64,000 nt of DNA, from positions 1-64,000 of the forward strand of contig CAUYLG010005179.1 of NCBI GenBank assembly GCA_963573385.1, given 5' to 3'. This DNA comes from Cacajao melanocephalus (Eukaryota > Chordata > Mammalia > Primates > Pitheciidae). The number at the start of each line of letters is the position of its first letter. Positions within the stretch are counted from its first letter, which is position 1. The notes under the pieces were generated by a model. It searched no databases. It saw only the letters and a list, made by a program, of their open reading frames with translations, and was not told where the DNA came from. Position numbers and translations under genes: made by a program. Below are positions 11,640 through 22,485 of this stretch, piece after piece.

Positions 11640-13040
11640 ACAGCAAACACAGCAATAGTCCTAATGACATATACACAAAAATCATTTACAAAATATTAGT
11701 AAATCCAATGCAGCAATATGTAAAATGGAACAGAATTATCTTGCCAAAATGAGGCTTATCCTAGCAATACAAGGCTGTCTTAATATTAAAAAATGTATCA
11801 ATATGTTTCACCATATTAACAAAATAAAGAGAAAACACACATATAATCATTTCAATAGATGTAATTCAATATCCATTCCATAGTAAAACACTCAGTAACT
11901 ATGAATATGACATGCATTTTCCACAATCAGAAGAATGGGTGTGAAAATCTAGGGGGAACATTAATCATATTGGTATAATATTAATCGCTTTCTCTTTAAT
12001 TTGGGGGAAAATCATGATCACCTGCTCGTCCCATTTCTATTTAACATTGTTTGGAAGTCCTAGCCCAAAAAATAAATAAAATAAATCAGGAAATATGAAA
12101 AATAAATAAAAACTAGAGAAATTAAAATTTAAATTTAAAACAAAAGTTAGAAATAAATAAGAAAAACGACTATTTACAGACACAATTGTTTACATAGAAA
12201 ATTCTAAAATATCTATAGCTATAGGATTAATGTTTAAAGTTTTCAACATTGAAGATGCTCCATATTATGTGAGATCAGGGAAATATAAATTAAAATAACA
12301 AGGAGATATCACTACACACCTATAAGAACAGTCAAAATCTGGAGCACAGACCACAGCAATATTGGTGACGATGTGGAGCATCAGGATCTCATTCACTACT
12401 GAGGAGAGCGCAAAATGGTACAACCACTTTGGAAGACAGATTGGCAGCTTTTTACAAAACTAAACATGCTTTTACATGTTTGCACTCTTGGTATTTATGA
12501 AATACAGTGAAAACTTATGTCTACACAACAAACCTGAACATAGATGGTTAAAGCAACTTTATTTATACTCACCCAAATTTAGAAGCAACAAGATGTCCTT
12601 CAGTAGGTGAACAGATAAACTATGAAGCATTCAGATATATACAGGTTAATATAAAAATAGTTTTTTGCTCAGTTAATGAAATTTGAATTTCAATTGTAGC
12701 TTAGGTAATAGCATTGTATAAATGTAAAATTTTCTGATTTTCATAATGGTATAATTAAAACACATAAAACAATCTCCTAGTTCTAAGGAAATACAAAGGA
12801 TTTTAGAGATAAATATGTGGAATGCCTTTGACTTGCTCTCAAAATATTTAGAAAAAAAAATATGTATACATTAAATGTGTGTGTGTGTATATGTGTGTGT
12901 GTATATATATATATGAAAATACAATGATATGTGGGAAAAATCTAAGCATTTGATCAATCTAGGTAAGGTGTATATGGGAGTTCTTTGAATTATCATACAT
13001 TTCTGTAAATTTGAAGATAAGTAAAAATTAAATGCTATAA
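11640..13040 (+). mobile_element. Old L1 LINE: ORF2 3' part and 3' UTR
   Basis: The segment near 11755-11880 (GCAATACAAGGCTG, later ATCATTTCAATAGATG) and the segment at 12285-12640 (AACAAGGAGATATCACTACA, GTGGAGCATCAGG, AACCACTTTGGAAG) follow L1 ORF2 order on the plus strand. Internal deletions and many substitutions make it an old L1M-type copy with no open frame. An AT/GT-rich 3' UTR-like stretch follows. Confidence 0.8.
12876..12914. repeat. (TG)n/(TA)n microsatellite
   Basis: TG runs interrupted by TATATG lead into a short TA run, lying in the 3' UTR-like end of the old L1. Confidence 0.85.
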
Positions 13041-13429
13041 TAAACTATGTTCATAATTTTAATAAATAGGGAAATATCAAATTATACTGTTATTTGATGT
13101 GAATAATTTTACTTATTAGAAGAAAATGCAAAGCATATTAACAACATAAAGAACTTTATTTTTCTAGAGACAAAATAAATCTCCAATTTCCAAATTTATC
13201 ACTGGTCTAACAGGTCTCCCAATAAAATATCCTTTTATTATAGAATGAAAAAGGTGTTTGATTTTTATTAAAAAAAAGAGAGAGAGAGAAACGAGAGAAG
13301 GCTAGACTAATTATCTGCCTTATCACATATAATCCTTGCAAAAATTCTGAGATTGTTTTGTTGACACAATTTTCAGCTAAAAATAAACTCATAAAGACTG
13401 AGAACATTAGCCACATCAATATGGTTTAT

Positions 13430-13495
13430 AAATTAGTTTGAAGCCAGAAATTTAATCCAAGTGTTTCTGACTCCAAAATCTATGCTCTCCTCACC
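13430..13495 (-). mobile_element. MIR SINE fragment
   Basis: AATCCAAGTGTTTCTGACTCC followed by CTATGCTCTCCTCACC matches the tRNA-related/core side of MIR, read as reverse complement. It is short and diverged. Confidence 0.45.
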
Positions 13496-13512
13496 CAAAA
13501 GAAGATATTTTT

Positions 13513-14450
<938 letters not shown>

Positions 14451-14744
14451 AATTTTTTTTTTGAGAGGGAGTTTTGCTCTTATTGCCCAGGCTGGAGTGG
14501 AATGGCACAATCTTGGCTCACTGAAACCTCTGCCACCTAGGTTTAAGCGATTCTCCTGCCTCAGCCTCCTGAGTAGCTGGGATTACAGGCATGTGCCACC
14601 ACAGCCAGCTAAGTTTGAATTTTTTAGTAGAGACGGGGTTTCTCCATGTTGGTCAGGCTGCTCTCTGACTCTCATCTCAGGTGATCCGCCCACCTCAGCC
14701 TCCCAGAGTGCTGGGATTACAGGCGTGAGCCACTAAGCGCAGCC
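14451..14744 (-). mobile_element. Alu SINE, minus strand
   Basis: A T-rich head precedes TTGCCCAGGCTGGAGTGG, CTCAGCCTCCTGAGTAGCTG, TTTTTTAGTAGAGACGGGG and GTGCTGGGATTACAGGCGTG. AluS-like. An open frame across it on the plus strand is an Alu by-product, not a gene. Confidence 0.95.
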
Positions 14745-14783
14745 TGAGATCCTGAATATGGTTCTAGATTATTGGGCAGCAAG

Positions 14784-15387
14784 TGTTATAAAAGTTGTTA
14801 AGAAATTATTTTAGTCAGATAGAAAAATGGGGGTCCTTGGGAAGTTTTTGTTTCTTTTCAAGTAGCTCCAGAAATATTTCCTGTCTAGTGGGGAAGCCCA
14901 GGCTGTTAGAGCTGGGCTGGCAACCTTTGATATGCAAATGCAAGCCATTGGAAACTGGGTCCAGCAAGATTCTGCCCTCCTGCTCTTGCCCTTGCCCTCA
15001 TATACTCCAGGCAACATGGCCACCCCCACATATTCTCAAGCGTGTAGAACATCCTAGTGCCCTACATTTGCATATTAAAAGACTAGGGTGGGAGGGGCAG
15101 GCTATGTGGATGACGTGCCTGGTCAAACCAATCCCTTGAGCCCTATGTAAAGCAGATACTACCTCCTCCAGCCTCCTCATATAAGCAGCTACTTTTCTAC
15201 TTCACACAGGGTTTCCTCTCTCAACTTTGGAGCCCGGCTCCCTCTGTCTCTGTACAGGAGACTTTCTTCCTTCTTACTTGCCTATTAAACTCTATGCTCC
15301 TTAAAACCACATGTATCCATGTCATTTTATCCAATTTGAAGCCAGAGGAAGAACCCTGGTGTCCATCCACTCATTGCAGCCGTATCA
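14784..15387 (+). mobile_element. Solo LTR, ERV1-type, 604 bp
   Basis: The block begins TGTTATAAAAG and ends CCGTATCA, so it has TG...CA termini. The 4 bp CAAG flanks it on both sides (14780-14783 and 15388-15391), the duplication length made by gammaretrovirus-like integrases. Inside, a CCTATTAAACTC polyadenylation-type signal (ATTAAA) at about 15282-15287 and a pyrimidine-rich region upstream fit a plus-strand LTR. No internal retroviral sequence is attached, so this is a solo LTR left by recombination. The family is uncertain (MER4/MER41-like). Confidence 0.7.
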
Positions 15388-15391
15388 CAAG

Positions 15392-16210
15392 GAGCATGAA
15401 TTAAAGTGGCAGTGCTTAAGAAGAAGGCTTAGCTAATGGGCTTTCACACACTATTGTATAAAGAGATCAGATAAACAGTCCTGAGTCTTGGCATTTACAC
15501 TGACACCGGTCACTACATACTAGCCAGTGGTTATAGATCTGGTTGAATGGTCCAGCAGCAAACAGAAATCTGAGAAATCTCAGGTTGTTGTAGTTGTTCT
15601 ACATCCACACCCAAAGCAAGACTAACACTAAAATAAAAATAAGAGTTTAAGCTCCCTTTCCTCACAACAAGATTATATTAAAACCCCCAAAATGAGAGAG
15701 ATTGGAGGCAAAGTAAGTGAAAACTATTAGCATAATTATTTTCTGGGGCATGTGTTATATTGGCTTGAAAACTGGGACAGGCTAGCACCTGTTGATCACT
15801 GAATCAAGATCTGAGAAACTAGGAAAAGCAGATGGAGGGGGAAGTGAACACAGAGCTACAGTTCCGTCTCTGTACCTCATGTACTCGGGGTTCCTAGGGG
15901 CCATTCTCTCCTAGGAACTAGAGGTGCCTGCTTTGAAAACATCCAAGTCCGCTCCAGCAGTCTCCACTGTGATAACTTTGATTGTAGCTCCAAAGGCAAG
16001 CATGAAGGTGGTTTTGCTTGCATTAACAACGGAGATTCCTATTTAATACATTAGGATTCTGGAATAAAGACAAACAGAAAGAGAGAGAGAAAAAAAAACC
16101 TTATATATGTATAAAATGAGATGAAACAATATAGATACTTATAATTTATATATAATATATTTTTATATGCATAAAATAAATATATATAAATATTTATATT
16201 TTATATATAT
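15392..16210. other. Unassigned stretch
   Basis: No gene or repeat recognised. The last about 130 bases are an AT/TA-rich low-complexity tract (16080-16215). Confidence 0.55.
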
Positions 16211-16215
16211 AATAT

Positions 16216-16758
16216 TGTGATGGTTAATATTAAGTGTCAACTTGACTGGATTGAAGAATGCAGTGTTGATCCTGGGTATGTCTGTGAGAGTGTGGCCAAA
16301 GGAGATTAACATTTGAGTCAGTGGGCTGGGAGAGGCAGACACACCCTCAAAGTGGGTGTGCATCATCTAATCAGCTGTCAGTGCAGCTAGAATAAAGTAG
16401 GCAGAAGAAGGTGGGAGAAGCTGACCTGCTGAGTCTTCTGTCCTTCATCCTTCTCCTGTGTTGGATGCTTCCTGCCCTTGAACCTCAGATTCCAAGTTCC
16501 TCAGCTTTTGGACTCTTAGATGTACACCCGTGGCTCTTGAGCCTTCAGCCACAGACTGAAGGCTATACTGTCAGCTTCCCTACTTTTGAGGTTTGAGGAC
16601 TTGCACTGAGCCACTACTGGCTTCCTTGCTCCTCAACTTGCAGATAGCTTATCCTGGGACTTGACCTTGTGATCATGTGAGTCAATTCTCCTTAATAAAT
16701 TCTCCTTCATATATGCATATGTCCTATTCTATTCCTCTAGAGAGCCTTGACTAATACA
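16216..16758 (+). mobile_element. MLT2 (ERVL) LTR, plus strand
   Basis: It begins TGTGATGGTTAATATTAAG, continues GTCAACTTGACTGGATTGA and TGTCTGTGAGAGTGTG, and ends with CTCTAGAGAGCCTTGACTAATACA, the characteristic start and end of MLT2 LTRs. An AATAAA-type signal lies near 16694. Flanks are AT-rich and only near-matching (AATAT and AAAAT), so I do not claim a clean duplication. Confidence 0.85.
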
Positions 16759-17568
16759 AAAATATAATATATATATATGGAATACATATATATGTCTACA
16801 TTTCAAAATATGACTGCATTTAAACTTTTTTTTTTATTTACAAAGATAACAAATTTCTCCACACAGAAGTAAGTTGCTTAGCTTATGCTATCTTTTCCAG
16901 CTTTCTATGGAAATTAGGTGTTTTCTTAATACCTAACACTGATTGATTTTCATGAATGAAGCCATCTGTATAACGCCCTTTTCTTGTGAGACACCAAGAG
17001 TAATAAGGGAGAATAATTTCAACAGTATTCTAAACAAAGAACATAATTAATAAGTATTTAATAAGTATTTAATAAATATTTATTGATGGTGTATCATTTG
17101 TACTCATCTTGATTCCAAAGATGCAGCATTAAAAGTTCAAATCTTTGACCCCATGAAGATACATTCTGGTTGGAGTATACATATAATAACATTTTAATAG
17201 GTTAAGTATATTATTTTATATATAAGTTATTATGGAGACAAGGGTAGTCAAAGAAGGACTTAGGGGAAAATGATATTTTAATAAAATCTAAAGGAGAGGA
17301 GGGAGTCCGCCTGCAACTAAGGAGCCTGTCCAGTAGGGAGCCTCCAAAATTTTCTCTGGCAGTTTTATCACATCTTGGTTCTGATTGACTGATGATCACG
17401 AATTACCAACTGTTAAGTATTTTTAACAGTGTTACTAAACAGAAATCTACTGTTTTTCCAGAAAATATTACCTTCTCTATTTTTCTGGGTATAGCAACCC
17501 TTCCCTCAGAATCCTAAATCCACCTTTCTGAGTCCAAAAGTGATGGGCCTAGGATTCATGGGCTGCCA
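16759..17568. other. Unassigned AT-rich stretch with a short 11-bp tandem repeat
   Basis: No gene or dispersed repeat recognised. A threefold 11-bp unit (AATAAGTATTT) lies at 17049-17081; the third copy has one change. Confidence 0.6.
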
Positions 17569-17673
17569 AAGCTGCCAATCACAGGCCTTTCAAGGCTGCC
17601 AATCAAAGGCCTTTCGAAGGCTGCCAATCAAAGGTCTTTCCAAGGCTGCCAATGATAGGCCTTCCCAAGGCAT
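17569..17673. repeat. Minisatellite, about 25-bp unit x 4, with a CCAAT in each unit
   Basis: Four tandem units start at 17569, 17592, 17617 and 17642, each of the form AAGGCTGCCAATCAAAGG plus a TTTC-type end; a partial fifth begins at 17667. The first unit is 23 bp, the others 25 bp. Each contains GCTGCCAAT. Differences between units are few. Confidence 0.92.
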
Positions 17674-17985
17674 TTTTTTCTAACTTTTATTTTAGGTTCA
17701 GAGTTACATATGCAGGTTTGTTATACTGGTAAATTATGTGCCACAGGGGCTTGGTGTACGGATTCTTTTGTCACTCAGTTAAAAAGCATAGTTCCTGATG
17801 GATAGCTTTTTGCTTGTCACTCTCCTCTCAACCTCCACCCTCAAGTAGGCCGCAGTGGCTGTTACTACCTTCTTTGTGTCCACATGTACTCAAATTTAGC
17901 TTCCACTTATAAGTGACAACATGCAGGATTTGGCTTTTTGTTCCTGTGTTAGTTTGCTTAGGATAATGGCTTCCAGCTAGATGGT
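17674..17985 (-). mobile_element. L1 LINE 3' end fragment
   Basis: Read on the minus strand this is the end of ORF2 and the 3' UTR of L1. On the plus strand it shows TTTATTTTAGGTTCAGAG, GCAGGTTTGTTATA, CTTCCACTTATAAGTGA and TTCCTGTGTTAGTTTGC in order. It is 5'-truncated. Confidence 0.85.
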
Positions 17986-18739
17986 TGCAAAGGCAGGTTT
18001 TTCACTATAGATCTGAGGAGAGTTTTCCAGAATCCTTTTAGCAAAATGGCCATAAAGCACTGTTTGAAGGTGAATTTATATAAGTTGTAAACAATGATGT
18101 TAAATAAAATCATTAATTACGTACCAGAACCTGTGGTAGATCTATAAAGTAAACTCTGTTAGTATGTCTCAAAATTACTATAGAGAAATCCAATCTAATT
18201 AAAGATCTAAAGCAGAATTTACTATCACATAAAAAGTTTCATTTAACCCAAAAATCACACCTGGCTTACTTTGACTCAGTAATTTTTTGAGTCCATGCAG
18301 ACAATTTAATTGCAGAATCATAATTTAAACTCATATTTCAAAGCTGAACTATCAAAGTTATAATATTAATAATTTCTAGTTTGACAGTTTAGAAGAGAAG
18401 ATTTTGTCTATCTTTTTTCAATTCGACAAACATTTATGACAGTCAAAGATGAGAAAGTAGTGATAATGAAGATGCAATATTGTGACAGTCCAGAGAAAGT
18501 GGGAATTGGAATTTGGGCTACTCCATAAGTACAGGGAGAAAGAAAATGAGGGTAACATTCTACTTGCTATTGTGCAATTACTGTACTCTGAGTGACTTTC
18601 CTCCAGTATTCTATTTTTTAACTTTAATGCAAAAGTGATAGTGTGAGAATTTGTCCTCAAAGTTAACTTTCAGGCCCATGTAAAATGTGACTCTTGCATT
18701 AGTAATTATATAATAGCTTTAGAATGTGACAGGTAATTT
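17986..18739. other. Unassigned AT-rich stretch
   Basis: No recognisable gene or repeat. Open frames are short. Confidence 0.55.
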
Positions 18740-19310
18740 AAAGTATTGTCAATGTTATTATATTGTATTCTCATAGCTCAGTATATTAGTTCCTTTTTAC
18801 ACTACTGATGAAGACATATCCAAGACTGGGTAATTATATAAGGAAAAAGAGGTTTAATGAACTTACAATTCCACGTGGCTGAGGAGGTCTCACAATCACG
18901 GTGGAAAGTGAAAGGCATGTCTCACGTGGCGGCAGACAAGAGAAGAGAATGAGAGTCAAGCGAAGGGGGTTTCTCCTTATAAAACCACCAGATCCCATGA
19001 GACTCATTTACTACCATGAGGACAGCATGGGGAAACCTTCCCCATGATTCAATTATCTTCCACCGGGTCCCTCCCACAACATGTAGGAATTGTGGGAGCT
19101 ACAATTCAAGATGAGATTTAAGTGGGGACACAGCCAAAACCATAGCACTCAGTAATATGAACGAGAGTTTTCTTCAGTGTATAGAAGAAAATGTATTAAC
19201 ATATATATATATTATTAAATTATTACTTAAAGCTATTTAGCTGACAAGTGACAGAACTAGGACCATAATCCAAATATTCTCTCAGTATTATATTTCCTCT
19301 ACCCAACTGG
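18740..19310 (-). mobile_element. MIR SINE interrupted by an MST LTR
   Basis: The left part (ending TTCTCATAGCTCAG) and the right part (CAGTAATATG through TTAGCTGACAAGTGACAGA and CTAGGACCATAATCC) read together as a diverged reverse-complement MIR. The MST LTR and its CTCAG duplication lie between them. An (AT) run near 19200 adds further noise. Confidence 0.45.
18782..19147 (-). mobile_element. MST/THE1-type MaLR solo LTR, minus strand
   Basis: This 366 bp block reads on the minus strand as a MaLR LTR: GGTTTTGGCTGTGTCCCC near its start, GGGAGGGACCCGGTGG, and GGGTAATTATATAAGG-type polyadenylation region (on plus) near its end. Perfect 5-bp CTCAG duplications flank it (18777-18781 and 19148-19152), the length expected for ERVL/MaLR integration. 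Confidence 0.92.
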
Positions 19311-20559
19311 ATGCAAATGTATTATATGTAAGAGTCTTGTAAACTGGCTACCTGTCTGTTTAGTTTGCTTTTAAAGTTGCTATCTATTATTTGGTTACTC
19401 CTTCAGTAACTATCTTTGAGCAGTAGGAGTAGAAAAGATTAGTTAAGAAAAGTTTAGTTAAGGGTCTGTTGTTTCAAGGAAAAGAAGCTAAGACCACCCA
19501 GATGTAGAACTTATTGAAAGGACACTGAGAGTTTCACAGGAAAGGTATTTGCGGCTTTGGTGATACAGAACAAGGATTTCATGTGTTATCAGGATGGGAG
19601 GTGGCGATTCTGCATCTGTTCCTCTTAACTTACTGTTGGAAGAAATACTGCCTCTCTTTTCTAGTCGACTCTCTAATTCAAAAATTTGATGTTTCTGTTG
19701 GTTCATAGTCTCTGTTTCTCCTTAACTTTATTAGGCTTATTATGGTAGCTTCAGGCCTTGGTTCTAAATGAAACTTCAGTTCCAGAACTTTCAGTATATG
19801 ACTCTTGAGTTAAACTACTTTAAAAGACGAGTCCATTCCTTAGCTGGCAAATTAGTTGCCCCTATTAAGTCAAATGTATTCTCTGGCTTAATCCAACATG
19901 GCTGGAAAAATGGGCCCAATAATAGAAATACGGGTGTCCCAGCAGTTATACTACAAATAATTTGTTTTTTCAGAAGGAGTTATGTGAGATTATGAAATTT
20001 TGTTAGAGTTGCAGAAACTTTACTTTATACTTTCATTTTTCATAAGAGAATACATTTCTACCTGCTAACTTCTCTTCACTTTGGCCTGAGTTGATACAGT
20101 CAGTATGTCAAGATTTCCAGATGAAGGGGCTCAGGAAATGTTTGATACATGTGTTCTTCAGGAGAAGGTCAAACTATTTTGCACCCAAGGAATTTCTAAT
20201 AAAATCAATAGTGAGAATAAAATTTTATGGAAACAAAAACATGTGAACCATGACTGACAAAATTATGTGAGGTATGACTGACAAAAACATTAGGAATTCT
20301 TGGGAGCAAAATCAGCAACGTCTAAGCAAAACTACTATAACTATAGTAAATTTAAAACTGTGGCACTCTCAGGATTCACTACCTAATTGTAATTCCTATT
20401 AATTCTGAGACTGACTTTATATTTACTCTCTTAACATTTTATTTTGAAATAATTAGACTTATGGCCGTATCAGCACAAATAATTCCTATGTAAATTTCAC
20501 AACTCAGATTCTGCAAATGTGAAGAAATTTCCACATAGAGTATACATATAAAATATGCA

Positions 20560-20705
20560 TATATGAAGTTTTATATATATGTATGAAATTACATGAAATG
20601 GTTCAGAGAATTCTATATACAGGTGTATATGTATGCATACGTGTGTATATATGTTATATACATGTGTCTGTATATATGTTAAATACATGTGTATGTATAT
20701 ATACA
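20560..20705. repeat. TA/TG/CATG-rich simple repeat
   Basis: Irregular alternation of TATATG, TACATG and GTGTATATA units, low in complexity and probably variable in length. Confidence 0.75.
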
Positions 20706-21657
20706 GGTAGAATCTTCTGAAAGTTTTGACAGTAAGTTTTACATATATGCCTTATGCCTTTCTAAATAAGCACTTTCTTACACAACCACAGTATAATGAT
20801 TGAAATCAAAAAGTCACCACTGATATGATAAAATTACCTAACCTATAGCCCTTATCCAAATTTTGATGATCTCTCTTCTAATATCTTACATGAGGTCTAG
20901 GATAGCACATGTTATATTTAGCTGTCAGGTCTTTTTAATATCCTTTAATTTGAAATAGTTCTTTAGTCTTCCTTGGTCTTTCATAACCTTAACACTTATG
21001 AAAGATACAGAATGTCTCTCAGTTTGGCCTTGTATGATATTTTCTTATGGTTACATTCAGCTTTTGTACTTTGATGGACTATCACAGAAATGACTTTGTA
21101 TTCTTCTCAGTGTAATCTATCAGGAGGCACATGATGTTCATTTGTCCTTTTCCTAGAGATATTAAATAGGTCACTTGGTAATAGTGGCACTGCAAGATTT
21201 CTCTATTATGACATAACTGTATTTTCTTTTGTAATAAATATATTTTTGAGAGCTGCTTTGAGACTTTGTAAAGGTCCTGTTTTTCATCAAGCATTCGTCA
21301 CATAATATTAAGCATCCAATAATAAGAATCAATTATTGTGATGGTCACCAACAGTAATGATCCTGATTTTATTAGACTAAGTGCTTTAAATGTTCTAGTC
21401 TAATCATTAAAAACAGAGTATTATAAATATTTTTAAACTTAAAATGATCAATTCAGCATTTTGACTCTAAGCAATTTGCCATTCTGTTTTCTCAGTGATG
21501 CATACTGCCTTAGTAAACTGCAAGTGAGTTTTTTCAAGGGAGGTGTTAAAGTGACAAAAGGTAATGAAATTCTTATCTACAGTGATTTTTTGTGTATTCC
21601 AGAATCTTAAAGATCAATGCATTTGGCATTTTTTCTTTAAACTTCAGTTTGTGATTC

Positions 21658-21710
21658 TTGTTTGGTTTGGTTTGGCTTTAGTTTTTGTTTTGTTTTGTTT
21701 GTTTTGGGGG
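21658..21710. repeat. (TTTTG)n-like low-complexity tract
   Basis: Repeated TTTGG and TTTTG pentamers end in a G run. Confidence 0.8.
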
Positions 21711-22314
21711 GTCGTTGTTGTTTACTGCTTTATTTTCCCCCTTATAGTTCTTTCTCTTCTTAAGTGCAATTATAGTGCTTGATTTTATCTATTTATTCAA
21801 AAAGATCGCACCAAGCAATGCTATAGCAACCAGTTCTGAATATAGCAGAGACTTGTTTACTTTAACCATGTTCCCCTGAAAAACGTGCTGCTTTTGCCTT
21901 TCTGAGCCTCATCCTTGCATTTGGTCTAAGATCATCTTCACGTGGGTTCCTTTCCTTCGTCTGTAGGTACAAATAAGAAAATAATTTAAACAAACCTCCT
22001 GAATTATTATTTGATGTTAATCTAACATTCTTATTGTATAGAGAATAATAATCTGTGTTTTTCATGAATCACATTTTCCCTGATTCAAAGGCAGTAAACT
22101 CTTAAACTCATCATGTCTTTTGAGTCTTTATATTTCTTTTGTCGGTAATATGGCACCATCTTTAGAGAGAGATGTTAAGTAACATTTTAAGACAAAGACA
22201 TGGCAACATTTATTTTTTAAAATATTGGCCTAATCCAAGAATAAATACGATGTTTTAGAGAGATGTGCACTATTTTATACTATTGTTGCAAATTTTCTAA
22301 GCCTATATCCCTAG

Positions 22315-22485
22315 GGCACCACAACCCCTGTTTGTAAAGGTCAAGTACAGGATATTCAGCATGTTCATATTTCTGGTGCACTTGAGCTTGGTGTAGAGAG
22401 CCAGGGGAAGTATCTCCGTCTTGCTGGGGCTCTGAAGGGGGTCAAGACTGGAAACACACAAAATAGCGACAATGGGGTTAAGCAG
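22315..22485 (+). other. Exon-like segment (speculative), 171 bp, phase-neutral
   Basis: An AG at 22313-22314 follows a moderately pyrimidine-rich stretch. A near-consensus donor CAG|GTAAGA lies at 22483-22491. The 171 bp between them is open in one frame for 57 codons, while both other plus frames contain stops. I recognise no protein family. The same pattern occurs by chance in non-coding DNA, so this is not called as a gene. Confidence 0.15.

Larger units (their letters stand above)
19311..22314. other. Unassigned AT-rich stretch with simple repeats
   Basis: No gene recognised. It includes a twofold 24-bp duplication (20241-20288), a TATG/TGTA-rich tract (about 20560-20705) and a TTTTG/TTTGG-rich tract (about 21658-21710). 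Remaining sequence shows no family I recognise. Confidence 0.6.

Noticed and set aside
14461..14736. 91-codon open frame
   Set aside because: Entirely within a reverse Alu; a well-known Alu artefact.
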